A program made the position numbers and the translations under genes. Below, piece by piece: positions 25,311-38,419 of a stretch of DNA of 64,000 nt. Under the pieces are notes generated by a model. It saw only the letters and a program-made list of their open reading frames with translations. It searched no databases and was not told the origin of the DNA. Position 1 is the first letter of the stretch; every line of letters starts with the position of its first letter. The stretch is from Nomia melanderi (lineage: Eukaryota > Arthropoda > Insecta > Hymenoptera > Halictidae), in contig NW_027475336.1 of NCBI RefSeq assembly GCF_051020985.1, forward strand, positions 1 through 64,000. Direction: 5' to 3'.

Positions 25311-28300
25311 TAGGCCCTGGCGCATGAATCTGTGCAGCGGGAACGACCTAGGACCACCAGGGGCCGAGAAAACCACCGACACATGGGGCCGGCTGTCAGG
25401 GTCAGGGAAAAATCCAATATATATCTGTTGATATCTCGGGTGCTATTAGAGATAGCGCAATAAAGCAAAGTGGCTTGTCTGCAGGAGGCCCTGGCGCATG
25501 AATCTGTACAGCGGGATCGACCTCGGAACACCGGGGGTCGAGAAAACCACCGACACATGGGGCCGGACACTCAGGGTCAGGGAAAAATCCAATATATATC
25601 TGGGGATAAATCGGGTGCTATTACAGATAGCGCGATAAATCAAGGTGAATTATCTGAAGAAGGCCCTGTCGCATGAATCTGTGCAGCGGGAACGACCAAG
25701 GACTACCAGGGGCCGAGAAAACCACCGTCTCATGGGGCCGGACACTCAGGGTCAGGGAAAAATCCAATATATATCTGGTGATATCTCGGATGCTATTAGA
25801 GATAGCGCGATAAATCAAAGTGCATTGTCTGTAGGAGGCCCTGGCGCATGAATCTGTGCAGCGGGAGCGACCTCGGACCACCAGGGGCCGAGAAAACCAC
25901 CGACACGTGCGGCCGGACACTCAGGGTCAGGGAAAAATCCAATATATATCTGGTGATATCTCGCGTGATATTACAGATAGCGCACTAAACCAAAGTGAAT
26001 TATCTGCAGGGAGCCCCGGCGCATGAATCTGTGCAGCGGGAACGACCTCGGACAACCAGGGGCCAAGAACACCACCGACACATGGGGCCGGACACCCGAG
26101 GCCATTTAAAAATCCAGGATGTATCTGATGATATCTCTGGTGCTATTAGATATAGCGCGATAAATCAAAGTGCATTGTCTGCAGGACGCCCTGGCGCATG
26201 AATCTGTGCAGCGGGATCGACGTCGGACCACCAGTGGCCGAGAAAACCACCGACACATTGGGCCGGACACCCAAGGTCATGTAAAAATCCTGGATGTATC
26301 TGATGATATCTCGGGTGCTATTACAGATAGCGAGATAAATCAAAGTGCATTGTCTGCAGGTGGCCCTGGCGCATGAATCTGTGCAGCAGGAACGACCTCG
26401 GACTACCAGGGGCCGAGAAAATTACAGATTTTCGGTACCCGTCAACCATGGTCATGTAAAAATCCAGCATATATCCGGTGATATCTCGGGTACTATTAGA
26501 GATAGCGCAATAAATCAAAGTGCATAGTATGCAGGAGGCCCTTCCGCATGAATCTGAGCAGCAGGAACGACCTCGGACAACGAGGGGCCGAGAAAACCAT
26601 CGACACACGGGGCCGGACACTCAGGGTCAGGGAAAAATCCAATTTATATCTGGTGACATCTCGTGTGCTATTAGAGATAGCGCAATTAATCAAGCTGAAT
26701 TATCTGCAGAAGGCCCTGGCGCATGAAAATGTGGAGCAGAAACTACCTCGGACCACTAGGGCCCAAGAAAACCACCGACACATGGGGCCGGACACCCAAG
26801 GTCATGTAAAAATCCAGGAGGTATCTGTTGATATCTCGGGTGCTATTACAGATAACGCGATAAACCAAAGTGCATTGTCTGCAGGAAGCCCCGGCGCATG
26901 AATCTGTGCAGCGGGATCGACCTCGGACCACCAGGGGCCGAGAAAACCACCGTCTCATGGGGTCGGACACTCAGGGTCAGGGAAAAATCCAATATATATC
27001 TGGTGATATCTCGGGTGCTGTTACAGATAGCGCGATAAAACAAAGTGCATTGTCTGTAGGAGGCCCTTGCGCATGAATCTGTACAGCAGGAGCGACTTCG
27101 GACCACCAGGGGCCGAGAAAACCACCGTCTCATGGGGCCGAACACTCAGGGTCATGTAAAAATCCAGCATATATCTGGTGATATCTCGGGTGCTATTAGA
27201 GATAGCGCAATAAATCAAAGTGCATTGTCTGTAGGAGGCCCTGGCGCATGAATCTGGGCAGCAGGAACGACCTCGGACCACCAGGGGCCGAGAAAAGCGC
27301 CGACACATGAGGTCGGACACTCAGGGTCCGGGAAAAATCCAGCATATATCTGGTGATATCTCGGGTGCTATTAGAGATAGCGCAATAAACCAAAGTGCAC
27401 TGTCTGCAGGAGGACCTGGCGCATGAATCTGTGCAGGGGGACGACCTCGGACCACCAGGGGCCGAGAAAATCACCGACTCATGGGGCCGGACTGTCAGGG
27501 TCAGTGTAATATCCAATATATATCTGGTGATATCTCGGGTGCTATTAGAGATAGCGCGATAAATAAAAGTGCATTGTCTGTAGGAGGCCCTTGCGCATGA
27601 ATCTGTGCAGCGGGAACTACCTCGGACCACCAGGGGCCGAGAAAATTACAGATTTTCGGTATCCGTCACCCAAGGTCATAAAAAAATCCAGGGTGTATCT
27701 GATGATATCTCGGGTGCTATTAGAGATAGCGCAATAAATCAAAGTGCAATGTCTGCGGGTGGCCCTGGCGCATGATTCTGTGCAGCGGGATCGACCTCGG
27801 ACCACCGGGGTCCGTGAAAACAACCGACACATGGGGCCGGACACTGAGGGTCAGGAAAAAATCCAGCATATATCTGGTCATATCTCGGGTGCTATTAGAG
27901 ATAGCGCAATAAATCAAAGTGCATTGTCTGTAGGAGGCCCTGGCGCATGAATCTGGGCAGCAGGAACGACTTCGGACCACCAGGGGCCGAGGAAATGAAA
28001 GATTTTCGATATCCGTCACCCAAGGTCATGTAAAAATCCAGCATATATCTGGTGATATCTCGGGTGCTATTACAGATAGCGCGATAAATCAAAGCGCATT
28101 GTCTGCAGGGAGCCCCGGCGCATGAACTGTGCAGCGGGAACGACCTCGGACCACCAGGAGCCGAGAAAACCACCGACTCATGGGGCCGGATACTAAAGGT
28201 CAGGGTAAAATCCAATATATATCTGGTGATGTCTCGGGTGTTATTAGAGATAGCGCGATAAACCAAACTGAATTATCTGCAGGAGGCCCAGCGGCATGAA

Positions 28301-28639
28301 TCTGTGCAGCAGGAACGACCTCGGACCACCAGGGGCCGAGAAAACCTCCGTCTCATGGGGCCGAACACTCAGGGTCATGTAAAAATCCAGGATATATCTG
28401 GTGATATCTCGGGTGCTATTACAGATAGCGCGATAAAACAAAGTGCATTGTCTGCAGGAAGCCCGGTCGCATGAATCTGTGGAGCGGGATCGACCTCGGA
28501 CCACCAGGGGCCGAGAAAACCTCCGACACATGGGACCGGACTTTCAAGGTCAGGGAAAGATCCAATATATATCTGGTGATATCTCGGGTGCTATTAGAGA
28601 TAGCGCAATAAATCAAAGTGCATTGTCTGCAGGAGGCCC

Positions 28640-28825
28640 TGGCGCATTAATCTGTGCTGCGGGAACGACCTCGGACCGCTGGGGGCCGAGAAAACCACCG
28701 ACACATGGGGCCGGGCACTCAGGGTCAGGGAAAAATCCAATATATATCTGGTGATATCTCGGGTGCTATTACAGATAGCGCAATAAATCAAAGTGCATTG
28801 TCTGTAGGAGGCCCTGGCGCATGAA
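28640..28825 (+). repeat. Duplicated monomer, left copy (step 1,228 bp)
   Basis: A monomer with the rare features 'gcattaatctgtgctgcggg' and 'gaccgctgggggccgag' recurs at about 29,868-30,053. The step of 1,228 bp is seven monomers plus three bases. Confidence 0.75.
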
Positions 28826-29867
28826 TCTGTGCAGCAGGAAAGACCTCGGACCACCAGGGGCCGAGAAAACCACCGACACATGGGGCCGGACACCCAAGGT
28901 CATGTAAAAATCCAGGATGTATCTGATGATATCTCGGGTGGTATTAGTCACAGCGCAATAAATCAGAGTGCATTGTCTGCAGGAGACCTGGCGCATGAAT
29001 CTGTGCAGCAGGAAAGACCTCGGACCACCAGGGGCCGAGAAAATTACAGATCTTCGGTATCCGTCACCCAAGGTCATATACAAATCCAGCATATATGTGT
29101 TGATATCTCGGGTGCTATTAGAGATAGCGCCATAAATCAAAGTGCATTGTCTGCAGGAAGCCCTGGCGCATGAATCTGTGCAGCGGGAACGTCCTCGGAC
29201 CACCAGGGGCCGAGAAAACCACCGTCTCATGGGGCCGGACTCTCAGGGTCAGGGAAAAATCCAATATATATCTGGTTATATCTCGGGTGCTGTTACAGAT
29301 AGCGCGATAAATCAAGGTGCATTGTCTGCAGGAAGCCCCGGCGCATGAATGTGTGCAGCGGGAACGACCTCAGACCACCAGGGGCCGAGAAAACCACCGA
29401 CACATGGGGCCGGACACCCAAATTTTTTCATGTAAAAACCCAGGATGTGTCTGATGATATCTCGAGTGCTATTAGAGATAGCGCGATAAATCAAAGTGCA
29501 TTTTCTGCGGGAGGCCCTGGCGCGTGAATCTGTGCAGCGGGATCCAGCTCGGACCACCAGGGGCCGAGAAAACCACCGTCACATGGGGCCGGACACTCAG
29601 GGCCGGGGAAAAGTCCAATATATATATGGTGATATCTCGGGTGCTATTATAGATAGCGCAATAAATCAAAGTGCATTGTCCGTAGGAGGCCCTTGCGCAT
29701 GAATCTGGGCAGCAGGAACGACCTCGGACCACCAGGGGCCGAGAAAACCACCGTCTCATGGGGCCGGACACTCAGGGTCAGGGAAAAATCCAGCATATAT
29801 CTGGTGATATCTCGGGTGCTATTAGAGATAGCGCGATAAATAAAAGAGCATTGTCTGTAGGAGGCCG

Positions 29868-30053
29868 TCGCGCATTAATCTGTGCTGCGGGAACGACCTC
29901 GGACCGCTGGGGGCCGAGAAAACCACCGACACATGGGGCCGGGCACTCAGGGTCAGGGAAAAATCCAATATATATCTGGTGATATCTCGGGTGCTATTAC
30001 AGATAGCGCAATAAATCAAAGTGCATTGCCTGTAGGAGGCCCTGGCGCATGAA
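29868..30053 (+). repeat. Duplicated monomer, right copy (step 1,228 bp)
   Basis: Right copy of the monomer at 28,640-28,825, with the same 'gctgggggccgag' and 'gggccgggcactcagg'. The monomers before it differ, so the duplicated tract is short or has since been overwritten. Confidence 0.75.
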
Positions 30054-30699
30054 TCTGTGCAGCAGGAACGACCTCGGACCACCAGGGGCCAAGAAAACCA
30101 CGGTCTCACGGGGCCGGACACTCAGGATCAGGGAAAAATCCAATATGTATCTGGTGATATCTCGGGTACTATTATAGATGGCGCAATAAATCAAAGTGCC
30201 TTGCCTGCAGGAAGCCCTAGCGCATGAATCTGTGCAGCTGGAACGTCCTCGGACCACCAGGGGCAGAGAAAACCACCGTCTCATGGGGCCGGACACTAAG
30301 GAACTGGGAAAAATCCAATATATATCTGGTGATATCTCGGGTCCCATTACAGATCTCGCAATAAATCAAAGTGCATTGTCTGTAGGAGGCCCTGGCGCAT
30401 GAATCTTTGCAGCGGGATCGACCTCGGACCACCAGGGGCGGAGAAAACCACCGACTCATGGGGCCGGACACTCAGGGTCAGGGAAAGATCCAATATATAT
30501 CTGGTGATATCTCCGGTGCTATTACAGGTAGCGCGATAAATCAAAGTGCATTGTCTGTAGGAGGCCCTTGCGCATGAATCTGTACAGCAGGAACGACCTC
30601 GGACCACCAGGGGCCGAGGAAATTACAGATTTTCGGTATCCGTCACCCAAGGTGATGTAAAAATCCAGCATGTATCTGGTGATATCTCGGGTGCTATTA

Positions 30700-31420
30700 G
30701 AGATAGCGCAATAGACCAAAGTGAATTATCTGCAGGAGGCCGTGGCGCATTAATCTGTGCAGCGGGAACGACCTCGGACCGCTAGGGGCAGAGAAAACCA
30801 CCGACACATGGGGCCGGGCACTCAGGGTCAGGGAAAAATCCAATATATATCTGGTGATATCTCGGGTCCTATTACAGATCTCGCAATAAATCAAAGTGCA
30901 TTGTCTGTAGGAGGCCCTGGCGCATGAATATTTGCAGCGGGAACTGCCTCGGACGCCCAGAGGCCGAGAAAATTACAGATTTTCGGTATCCGTCACCCAA
31001 GGTCATGTAAAAATACAGCACATATCTGGTGTTATCTCGGGTGCTATTACAGATAGCGCAATAAATCAAAGTGCATTGTCTGTAGGAGGCCCTGACGCAT
31101 GAATCTGTGCAGCAGGAACGACCTCGGACAACCAGTGGCCCAGAAAACCACCGACACATGGGGCCGGACACCCAAGGTCATGTGAAATTCCAGGATGTAT
31201 CTGATGATATCTCGGGTGCTATTAGAGATAGCGCAATAAACAAAACTGACTTATCTGCAGGAGGCCCTCACGCATGAATCTGTGCTGCGGGAACAATCTC
31301 GGGCCACCAGGGGCCAAGAAAACCACCGTCTCATGGGGCCGTACACTCAGGGTCAGGGAAAAATCCAATATGTATCTGGTGATATCTCGGGTGCTATTAC
31401 AGATAGCGCAATAAATCAAA
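30700..31420 (+). repeat. Four-monomer segment duplicated at a step of 1,400 bp, left copy
   Basis: About 720 bp starting at 'atagaccaaagtgaattatc' and including 'ccgtggcgcattaatctg', the altered dyad 'gggtcctattacagatctcg', a B core with 'aaaatacagcacatatctgg', and 'gggaacaatctcgggccacc'. The same order returns at 32,100-32,820, exactly eight monomers later. Confidence 0.85.
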
Positions 31421-32099
31421 GTGCATTGTCTGCAGGAGGCCCAGGCGCATAAATCTGTGCAGCGGGATCGACCTCGGACCAACAGGGGCCAAGAAAACCA
31501 CCGTCACATTGGGCCCGACACTCAGGTTCAGGGAAAAATCCAATATGTATCTGGTGATATCTCGGGTGCTATTAGAGATAGCGCATTAAATCAAAGTGCA
31601 TTGCCTGTAGGAGGCCCTTGCGCATCAATCTGTGCAGAAGGAACGACCTCGGACCACCAGAGGCAGAGAAAATTACAGATTTTCGGTATCCGTCACCCAA
31701 GGGGATGTAAAAATCCAGCATATATCTGGTGATATCTCGGGTGCTGTTACAGATACCGCAACAAATCGAAGTGCCTTGTCTGTAGGAGGCCCTGGCGCAT
31801 GAATGTGAGCAGCGGGAACGACCTTGGACCGCTAGGGGCCCAGAAAACCACCGACACATGGGGCCGGGCACTCAGGGTCAGGGAAGAATCCAATATATAT
31901 CTGGTGACATCTCAGGTGCTATTAGAAATGGCGCAATAAACGAAAGTGCATTGTCTGCAGGAGGCCCTGGCGCATGAGTCAGTGCAGCGGGGACGTCCTC
32001 GGTCCACCAGGGGCCGAGAAAACCACAGTATCATGGGGACGGAGACTCAGGGTCAGGGAAAAATCCAATATATATCTGGTGATATCTCGGGTGCTATTA

Positions 32100-32820
32100 C
32101 AGATAGCGCAATTGACCAAAGTGAATTATCTGCAGGAGGCCGTGGCGCATTAATCTGTGCAGCGGGAACGACCTCGGACCGCTAGGGGCCGAGAAACCCA
32201 CCGACACATGGGGCCTGGCACTCAGGGTCCGGGAAAAATCCAATATATATCTGGTGATATCTCGGGTCCTATTACAGATCTCGCAATAAATCAAAGTGCA
32301 TTGTCTGTAGGAGGCCCTGGCGCATGAATCTTTGCAGCAGGAACTGCCTCGGACGCCCAGAGGCCGAGAAAATTACAGATTATCGGTATCCGTCACCCAA
32401 GGTCATGTAAAAATACAGCACATATCTGGTGTTATCTCGGGTGCTATTACAGATAGCGCAATAAATCAAAGTGCATTGTCTGTAGGAGGCCCTGACGCAT
32501 GAATCTGTGCAGCAGGAACGACCTCGGACAACCAGTGGCCCAGAAAACCACCGACACATGGGGCCGGACACCCAAGGTCATGTGAAATTCCAGGATGTAT
32601 CTGATGATATCTCGGGTGCTATTAGAGATAGCGCAATAAACAAAACTGACTTATCTGCAGGAGGCCCTGGCGCATGAATCTGTGCTGCGGGAACAATCTC
32701 GGGCCACCGGGGGCCAAGAAAACCACCGTCTCATGGGGACGTACACTCAGGGTCAGGGAAAAATACAATATGTATCTGGTGATATCTCGGGTGCTATTAC
32801 AGATAGCGCGATAAATCAAA
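32100..32820 (+). repeat. Four-monomer segment duplicated at a step of 1,400 bp, right copy
   Basis: Right copy of 30,700-31,420, with scattered substitutions ('attgacc' for 'atagacc', 'gattatcgg' for 'gattttcgg', 'gggacg' for 'gggccg'). Both copies end at about the same monomer position. Confidence 0.85.
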
Positions 32821-33241
32821 GTGCATTGTCTGTAGGTAGCCCTGGCGCATGAATCTGTGTAGCGGGAACGACCTCGGACCACCAGGGGCGGAGAAAACCA
32901 CCGACACATGGGGCCGGACACCCAAGCTCATGTAAAAATCCAGGATGTATCTGGTGATATCTCGGATCCTATTAGAGATAGCGCATTAATCCAAAGTGCA
33001 TTGTCTGCAGGAGGCCCTGGCGCATGAATCTGTGCAGCGGGAACGACCTCGGACCACCAGGGGCCGAGAAAACCACCAACACATGGGGCCGGACACCCAA
33101 GATCATGTAAAAATCCAGGATGTATCTGAAGATATCTCGGGTGCTATTAGAAATAGCGCGATAAATCAAAGTGCATTGTCTGCAGGAGGCCCTGGCGCAT
33201 GCATCTGTGCAGCGGGAACGACCTGGGACGACCAGGGGCCG

Positions 33242-33703
33242 AGAAAACCAGCGACACATGGGGCCGAACACTTAGGGTCAGGGAAAAATCCAATATATAT
33301 CTAGTGATATCTCGGGTGCTATTAGAGATACCGCAGTAAATCAATGTGCATTGTCCGTATGAGGCCCTTGGGCATGAATCTGAGCAGCAGGAACGACCTC
33401 GGAACACCAGGGGCCAAAGAAAACCACCGACACATTGGGCCGGACACCAAAGTTCATGTAAAAATCCAATATATATCTGGTGATATCGGGGGTGCTATTA
33501 GGGATAGCGCGATAAAACAAAGTGCATTGTCTGCAGGAGGACCTGGCGCATGAATCTGTGCAGCGGAAACGTCCTCGGACCACCAGGAGCTGAGAAAACC
33601 ACCGCCTCATGGGGCCGTACTCTCAGGGTCAGGGAAAAATCCAATATATATCTGGTGATATCTCGGGTACTATTACAGATAGCGCATTAATCCAAAGTGC
33701 ATT
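33242..33703 (+). repeat. Segment duplicated at a step of 2,274 bp, left copy
   Basis: Carries 'gggccgaacacttagg', 'tccgtatgaggcccttgggc', 'ggggccaaagaaaacc' and 'gatatcgggggtgc', all of which return at 35,516-35,977. The step is 13 monomers minus one base, the same number of monomers as the 2,275-bp higher-order repeat further right, though the sequences differ. Confidence 0.85.
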
Positions 33704-34075
33704 ATCTGGAGGAGGCCCTGGCGCATGAATCTTAGCAGCAGGAACGACCTCGGCCCACCAGGGGCGGAGAAAACCATCGTCTCATGGAGACGGACACTCA
33801 GGGTCAGGGAAAAATCCAATATTTATCTGGTGATATATTGGGTGCTATTACAGATAGCGCGACAAATCAGAGTGCATTGTCTGCAGGAGGCCCTGGCGCA
33901 TGAATCTTTGCAGCGGGAACGACCTCGGACCACCAGGGGCCGAGAAAATTACAGATTTTCGGTACCCGTCACCCAAGCTCGTGTAAAAATCCAGGATGTA
34001 TCTGATGATATCTCGGGTGCTATTAGAGATAGCGCGATAAATCAGAGTGCATTGTCTGCAGGAGGCCCTGGCGCA
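33690..34075 (+). repeat. Segment duplicated at a step of 3,499 bp, left copy
   Basis: Carries 'attatctggaggaggccc', 'gaatcttagcagcagg', 'catggagacggacactc' and a B/C core with 'acccaagctcgtgtaaaa'. The same series returns at 37,190-37,574, twenty monomers minus one base later, and part of it again at 38,240-38,400. Confidence 0.8.
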
Positions 34076-35109
34076 TGAATCTGTGCAGCGGGATCTACCT
34101 CGGACCACCAGTAGCCGAGAAAACCACCGTCTCATGGGGCCGGACACTAAGGAACTGGGAAAAATCTAATATATATCTGGTGATATCTCGGGTGCTATTA
34201 GAGATAGCCCCATAAACCAAAGTGCCTTGCCTGCAGGAGGCCCTGTCGCATGAATCTGTACAACGGGAACGACCTCGGACCACCAGGAGCCGCGAAAACC
34301 ACCGACTCATGGGGCCGGACACATTGGGTCAGGGAAAAATCCAATATATATCTGGTGATATCTCGGGTCCTATTACAGATCTCGCAATAAATCTAAGTGC
34401 ATTGTCTGTAGGTAGCCCCGGCGCATGCATCTGTGTAGCGGGAACGACCTCGGACCACCAGGGGCGGAGAAAACCACCGTCCCATAGTGCCGGACACTCA
34501 GGGTCAGGGAAAAATCCAATATGTATCTGGTGATATCTCGGGTACTATTACAGATAGCGCGATAAATCAAGGTGCATTGTCTGCAGGAGGCCCTGGCGCA
34601 TGAATCTGTTGCGCGGAATCGACCTCGGACCTACAGGAGCCAAGAAAACCACCGTCTCATGGGGCCGGACACTCAGGGTCAGGGAAAAATCCAATATGTA
34701 TCTGGTGATATCTCGGGTGCTATTAGAGATAGCGCATTAAATCAAAGTGCATGGCCTGTAGGAGGCCCTTGCGCATCAATCTGTGCAGAAGGAACGACCT
34801 CGGAGCACCAGAGGCCGAGAAAATTACAGATTTACGGTATCCGTCACCCAAGGACATGTAAAAATCCAGCATATATCTGGTGATATCTCGGGTGCTGTTA
34901 CAAATAGCGCGGTAGATCAAAGTGCATGTCTGCAGGAGACCGTGGCGCATGAATCTGTGCAGCAGGAAAGACCTCGGAACGCCAGGGGCCGAGAAAATTA
35001 CAGATTTTCGGTATCCGTCACCCAAGGTGATGTAAAAATCCAGCATATATCTGGTGATATCTCGGGTGCTGTTACAGATACCGCAACAAATCAAAGTGCA
35101 TTGTCTGTA

Positions 35110-35540
35110 GGAGGCCCTGGCGCATGAATGTGAGCAGCGGGAGCGATCTTGGACCGCTAGGGGCCAAGAAAACCACAGACACATGGGGCCGGTCACTCAG
35201 GGTCATGGAAAAATCCAATACATATCTGGTGATATCTCGGGTGCTATTAGAAATGGCGCAATAAACCAAAGTGCATTGTCTGCAGGAGGCCCTGGCGCAT
35301 GAGTCAGTGCAGCGGGGACGTCCTCGGACCACCAGAGGCCAGAAAACCACCGTCTCATGCGGACGGACACTCAGGGTCAGGGAAAAATCCGATATATATC
35401 TGGTGATATCTCGGGTGCTGTTACAGATATCGCATCAAATCAATGTGCATTGTCTGTAGGAGGCCCTGGCGCATGAATGTGAGCAGCGGGACCGACCTCG
35501 CACCGCTAGGCGCCCAGAAAACCACCGACACATGGGGCCG
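35110..35540 (+). repeat. Segment duplicated at a step of 2,450 bp, left copy
   Basis: Carries 'gagcgatcttggaccgctag', 'ccaatacatatctgg', 'gcggggacgtcctcgg' with the 1-bp-short 'ccagaggccagaaaacc', and 'gatatcgcatcaaatcaatg'. It returns at 37,560-37,990, exactly 14 monomers later. Confidence 0.85.
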
Positions 35541-35977
35541 AACACTTAGGGTCAGGGAAAAATCCAATATATATCTAGTGATATCTCGGGTGCTATTAGA
35601 GATAGCGCAGTAAATCAATGTGCATTGTCCGTATGAGGCCCTTGGGCATGAATCTGAGCAGCAGGAACGACCTCGGAACACCAGGGGCCAAAGAAAACCA
35701 CCGACACATTGGGCCGGACACCAAAGTTCATGTAAAAATCCAATATATATCTGGTGATATCGGGGGTGCTATTAGAGATAGCGCGATAAAACAAAGTGCA
35801 TTGTCTGCAGGAGGCCCTGGCGCATGAATCTGTGCAGCGGAAACGTCCTCGGACCACCAGGAGCTGAGAAAACCACCGCCTCATGGGGCCGTACTCTCAG
35901 GGTCAGGGAAAAATCCAATATATATCTGGTGATATCTCGGGTACTATTACAGATAGCGCATTAATCCAAAGTGCATT
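35516..35977 (+). repeat. Segment duplicated at a step of 2,274 bp, right copy
   Basis: Right copy of 33,242-33,703, with few differences ('agatagcgcag' for 'agataccgcag', 'gaggccctgg' for 'gaggacctgg'). The last monomer, with 'gagctgagaaaaccaccgcc', is also repeated once more in tandem at about 36,000-36,150. Confidence 0.85.
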
Positions 35978-36899
35978 GTCTGCAGGAGGCCCTGGCGCAT
36001 GAATGTGTGCAGCGGGAACGTCCTCGGACCACCAGGAGCTGAGAAAACCACCGCCTCATGGGGCCGTACTCTCAGGGTCAGGGAAAAATCCAATATATAT
36101 CTGGCGATATCTCGGGTACTATTACAGATAGCGCATTAATCCAAAGTGCATTGTCTGCAGGAGGCCCTGGTGCATGAATCTGTGCAGCTGGAACGTCCTC
36201 GGACCACCAGGGGCCGAGTATACCACCGTCTCATGGGGCCGGACACCCAAGCTCATGTAAAAATCCAGGATGTATCGGATGATATCTCGGTTGCTATCAG
36301 AGATAGCGCGATAAATCGCAGTGCATTGTCTGCCGGAGGCCCTGGCGCATGAATCTGTGCAGCGGGAACGACCTCGGACCACCAGGGGCCGAGAAAACCA
36401 CCGACTCATGGGGCCGGACACACAGGGTCATGTAAAAATCCAGCATGTATCTGATGATATCTCGGGTGCGCTTACAGATAGCGCGATAAACCAAAGTGCA
36501 TTATCTGCAGGAGGCCCTGGCGCATGAATCTGTGCAGCGGGAACGACCTCGGACCACCAGGGGCCGAGAAAACCACCGACTCATGTGGCCGGACACACAG
36601 GGTCACGTAAAAATCCAGCATGTATCTGGTGATATCTCGAGTGCTATTACAGATAGCGCAACAAATCAAAGTGCATTGTCTGCAGGTAGCCCTGGCGCAT
36701 GAATCTGTGCAGCGGGAACCACCTCGGACCACCAGGGGCCGAGAAAACCAACGACACATGGTGCCGGACACCCAAGGTCGTGTAAAAATCCAGGATGTAT
36801 CTGATGATATCTCGGGTGCGCTTACAGATAGCGCGATAAACCAAAGTGCATTATCTGCAGGAGGCCCTGGCGCATGAATCTGTGCAGCGGGAACGACCT

Positions 36900-37370
36900 C
36901 GGACCGCTAGGGGCCCAGAAAACCACCGACACATGGGGTCGGACACTCAGCGTCAGGGAAAAATCCAGTATATATCTAGTGATATCTCGGGTGCTATTAG
37001 AGATAGCGCAATAAATCAAAGTGCGTTGACTGCAGTAGGCCTTGGCGCATGAATCTGTGCAACGGGAACGACCTCGGATCACCAGGAGCCGAGAAAACCA
37101 CCGACTCATGGGGCCGGACACATTGGGTCAGGGAAAAATCCAATATATATCTGGTGATATCTCGGGTCCTATTACAGATCTCGCAATAAATCATAGTGCA
37201 TTATCTGGAGGAGGCCCTGGCGCATGAATCTTAGCAGCAGGAACGACCTCGGCCCACCAGGGGCGGAGAAAACCATCGTCTCATGGAGACGGACACTCAG
37301 GGTCAGGGAAAAATCCAATATTTATCTGGTGATATATCGGGTGCTATTACAGATAGCGCGACAAATCAGA
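36900..37370 (+). repeat. Segment duplicated at a step of 1,049 bp, left copy
   Basis: Carries 'gcccagaaaaccaccgac', 'ccagtatatatctagtg', 'gcgttgactgcagtaggcc', 'gtgcaacgggaacg', 'cacattgggtcagg' and 'tattacagatctcgc'. It returns at 37,949-38,419 (six monomers minus one base), and the 'gttgactgcagtaggcc' part a third time at about 39,240-39,324. Confidence 0.85.
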
Positions 37371-37574
37371 GTGCATTGTCTGCAGGAGGCCCTGGCGCAT
37401 GAATCTTTGCAGCGGGAACGACCTCGGACCACCAGGGGCCGAGAAAATTACAGATTTTCGGTACCCGTCACCCAAGCTCGTGTAAAAATCCAGGATGTAT
37501 CTGATGATATCTCGGGTGCGCTTACAGATAGCGCGATAAACCAAAGTGCATTATCTGCAGGAGGCCCTGGCGCA
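37190..37574 (+). repeat. Segment duplicated at a step of 3,499 bp, right copy
   Basis: Right copy of 33,690-34,075. The dyad region of its last monomer has been replaced by 'gggtgcgcttacagatagcg', which is shared with monomers at about 36,465 and 36,815, so a short tract was overwritten after the duplication. Confidence 0.8.
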
Positions 37575-37990
37575 TGAATGTGAGCAGCGGGAGCGATCTT
37601 GGACCGCTAGGGGCCAAGAAAACCACAGACACATGGGGCCGGTCACTCAGGGTCATGGAAAAATCCAATACATATCTGGTGATATCTCGGGTGCTATTAG
37701 AAATGGCGCAATAAACCAAAGTGCATTGTCTGCAGGAGGCCCTGGCGCATGAATCAGTGCAGCGGGGACGTCCTCGGACCACCAGAGGCCAGAAAACCAC
37801 CGTCTCATGGGGACGGACACTCAGGGTCAGGGAAAAATCCGATATATATCTGGTGATATCTCCGGTGCTGTTACGGATATCGCATCAAATCAATGTGCAT
37901 TGTCTGTAGGAGGCCCTGGCGCATGAATGTGAGCAGCGGGACCGACCTCGCACCGCTAGGCGCCCAGAAAACCACCGACACATGGGGCCG
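37560..37990 (+). repeat. Segment duplicated at a step of 2,450 bp, right copy
   Basis: Right copy of 35,110-35,540. It shares the missing base in 'ccagaggccagaaaacc', a strong sign of common descent and not parallel mutation. Confidence 0.85.
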
Positions 37991-38419
37991 GACAGTCAGG
38001 GTCAGGGAAAAATCCAGTATATATCTAGTGATATCTCGGGTGCTATTAGAGATAGCGCAATAAATCAAAGTGCGTTGACTGCAGTAGGCCTTGGCGCATG
38101 AATCTGTGCAACGGGAACGACCTCGGACCACCAGGAGCCGAGAAAACCACCGACTCATGGGGCCGGACACATTGGGTCAGGGAAAAATCCAATATATATC
38201 TGGTGATATCTCGGGTCCTATTACAGATCTCGCAATAAATCAAAGTGCATTATCTGGAGGAGGCCCTGGCGCATGAATCTTAGCAGCAGGAACGACCTCG
38301 GCCCACCAGGGGCGGAGAAAACCATCGTCTCATGGAGACGGACACTCAGGGTCAGGGAAAAATCCAATATTTATCTGGTGATATCTCGGGTGCTATTACA
38401 GATAGCGCAATAAATCAAA
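37949..38419 (+). repeat. Segment duplicated at a step of 1,049 bp, right copy
   Basis: Right copy of 36,900-37,370. It begins inside the right end of the 2,450-bp-step duplication (37,560-37,990), so the duplications of this region overlap and were made in succession. Confidence 0.8.
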
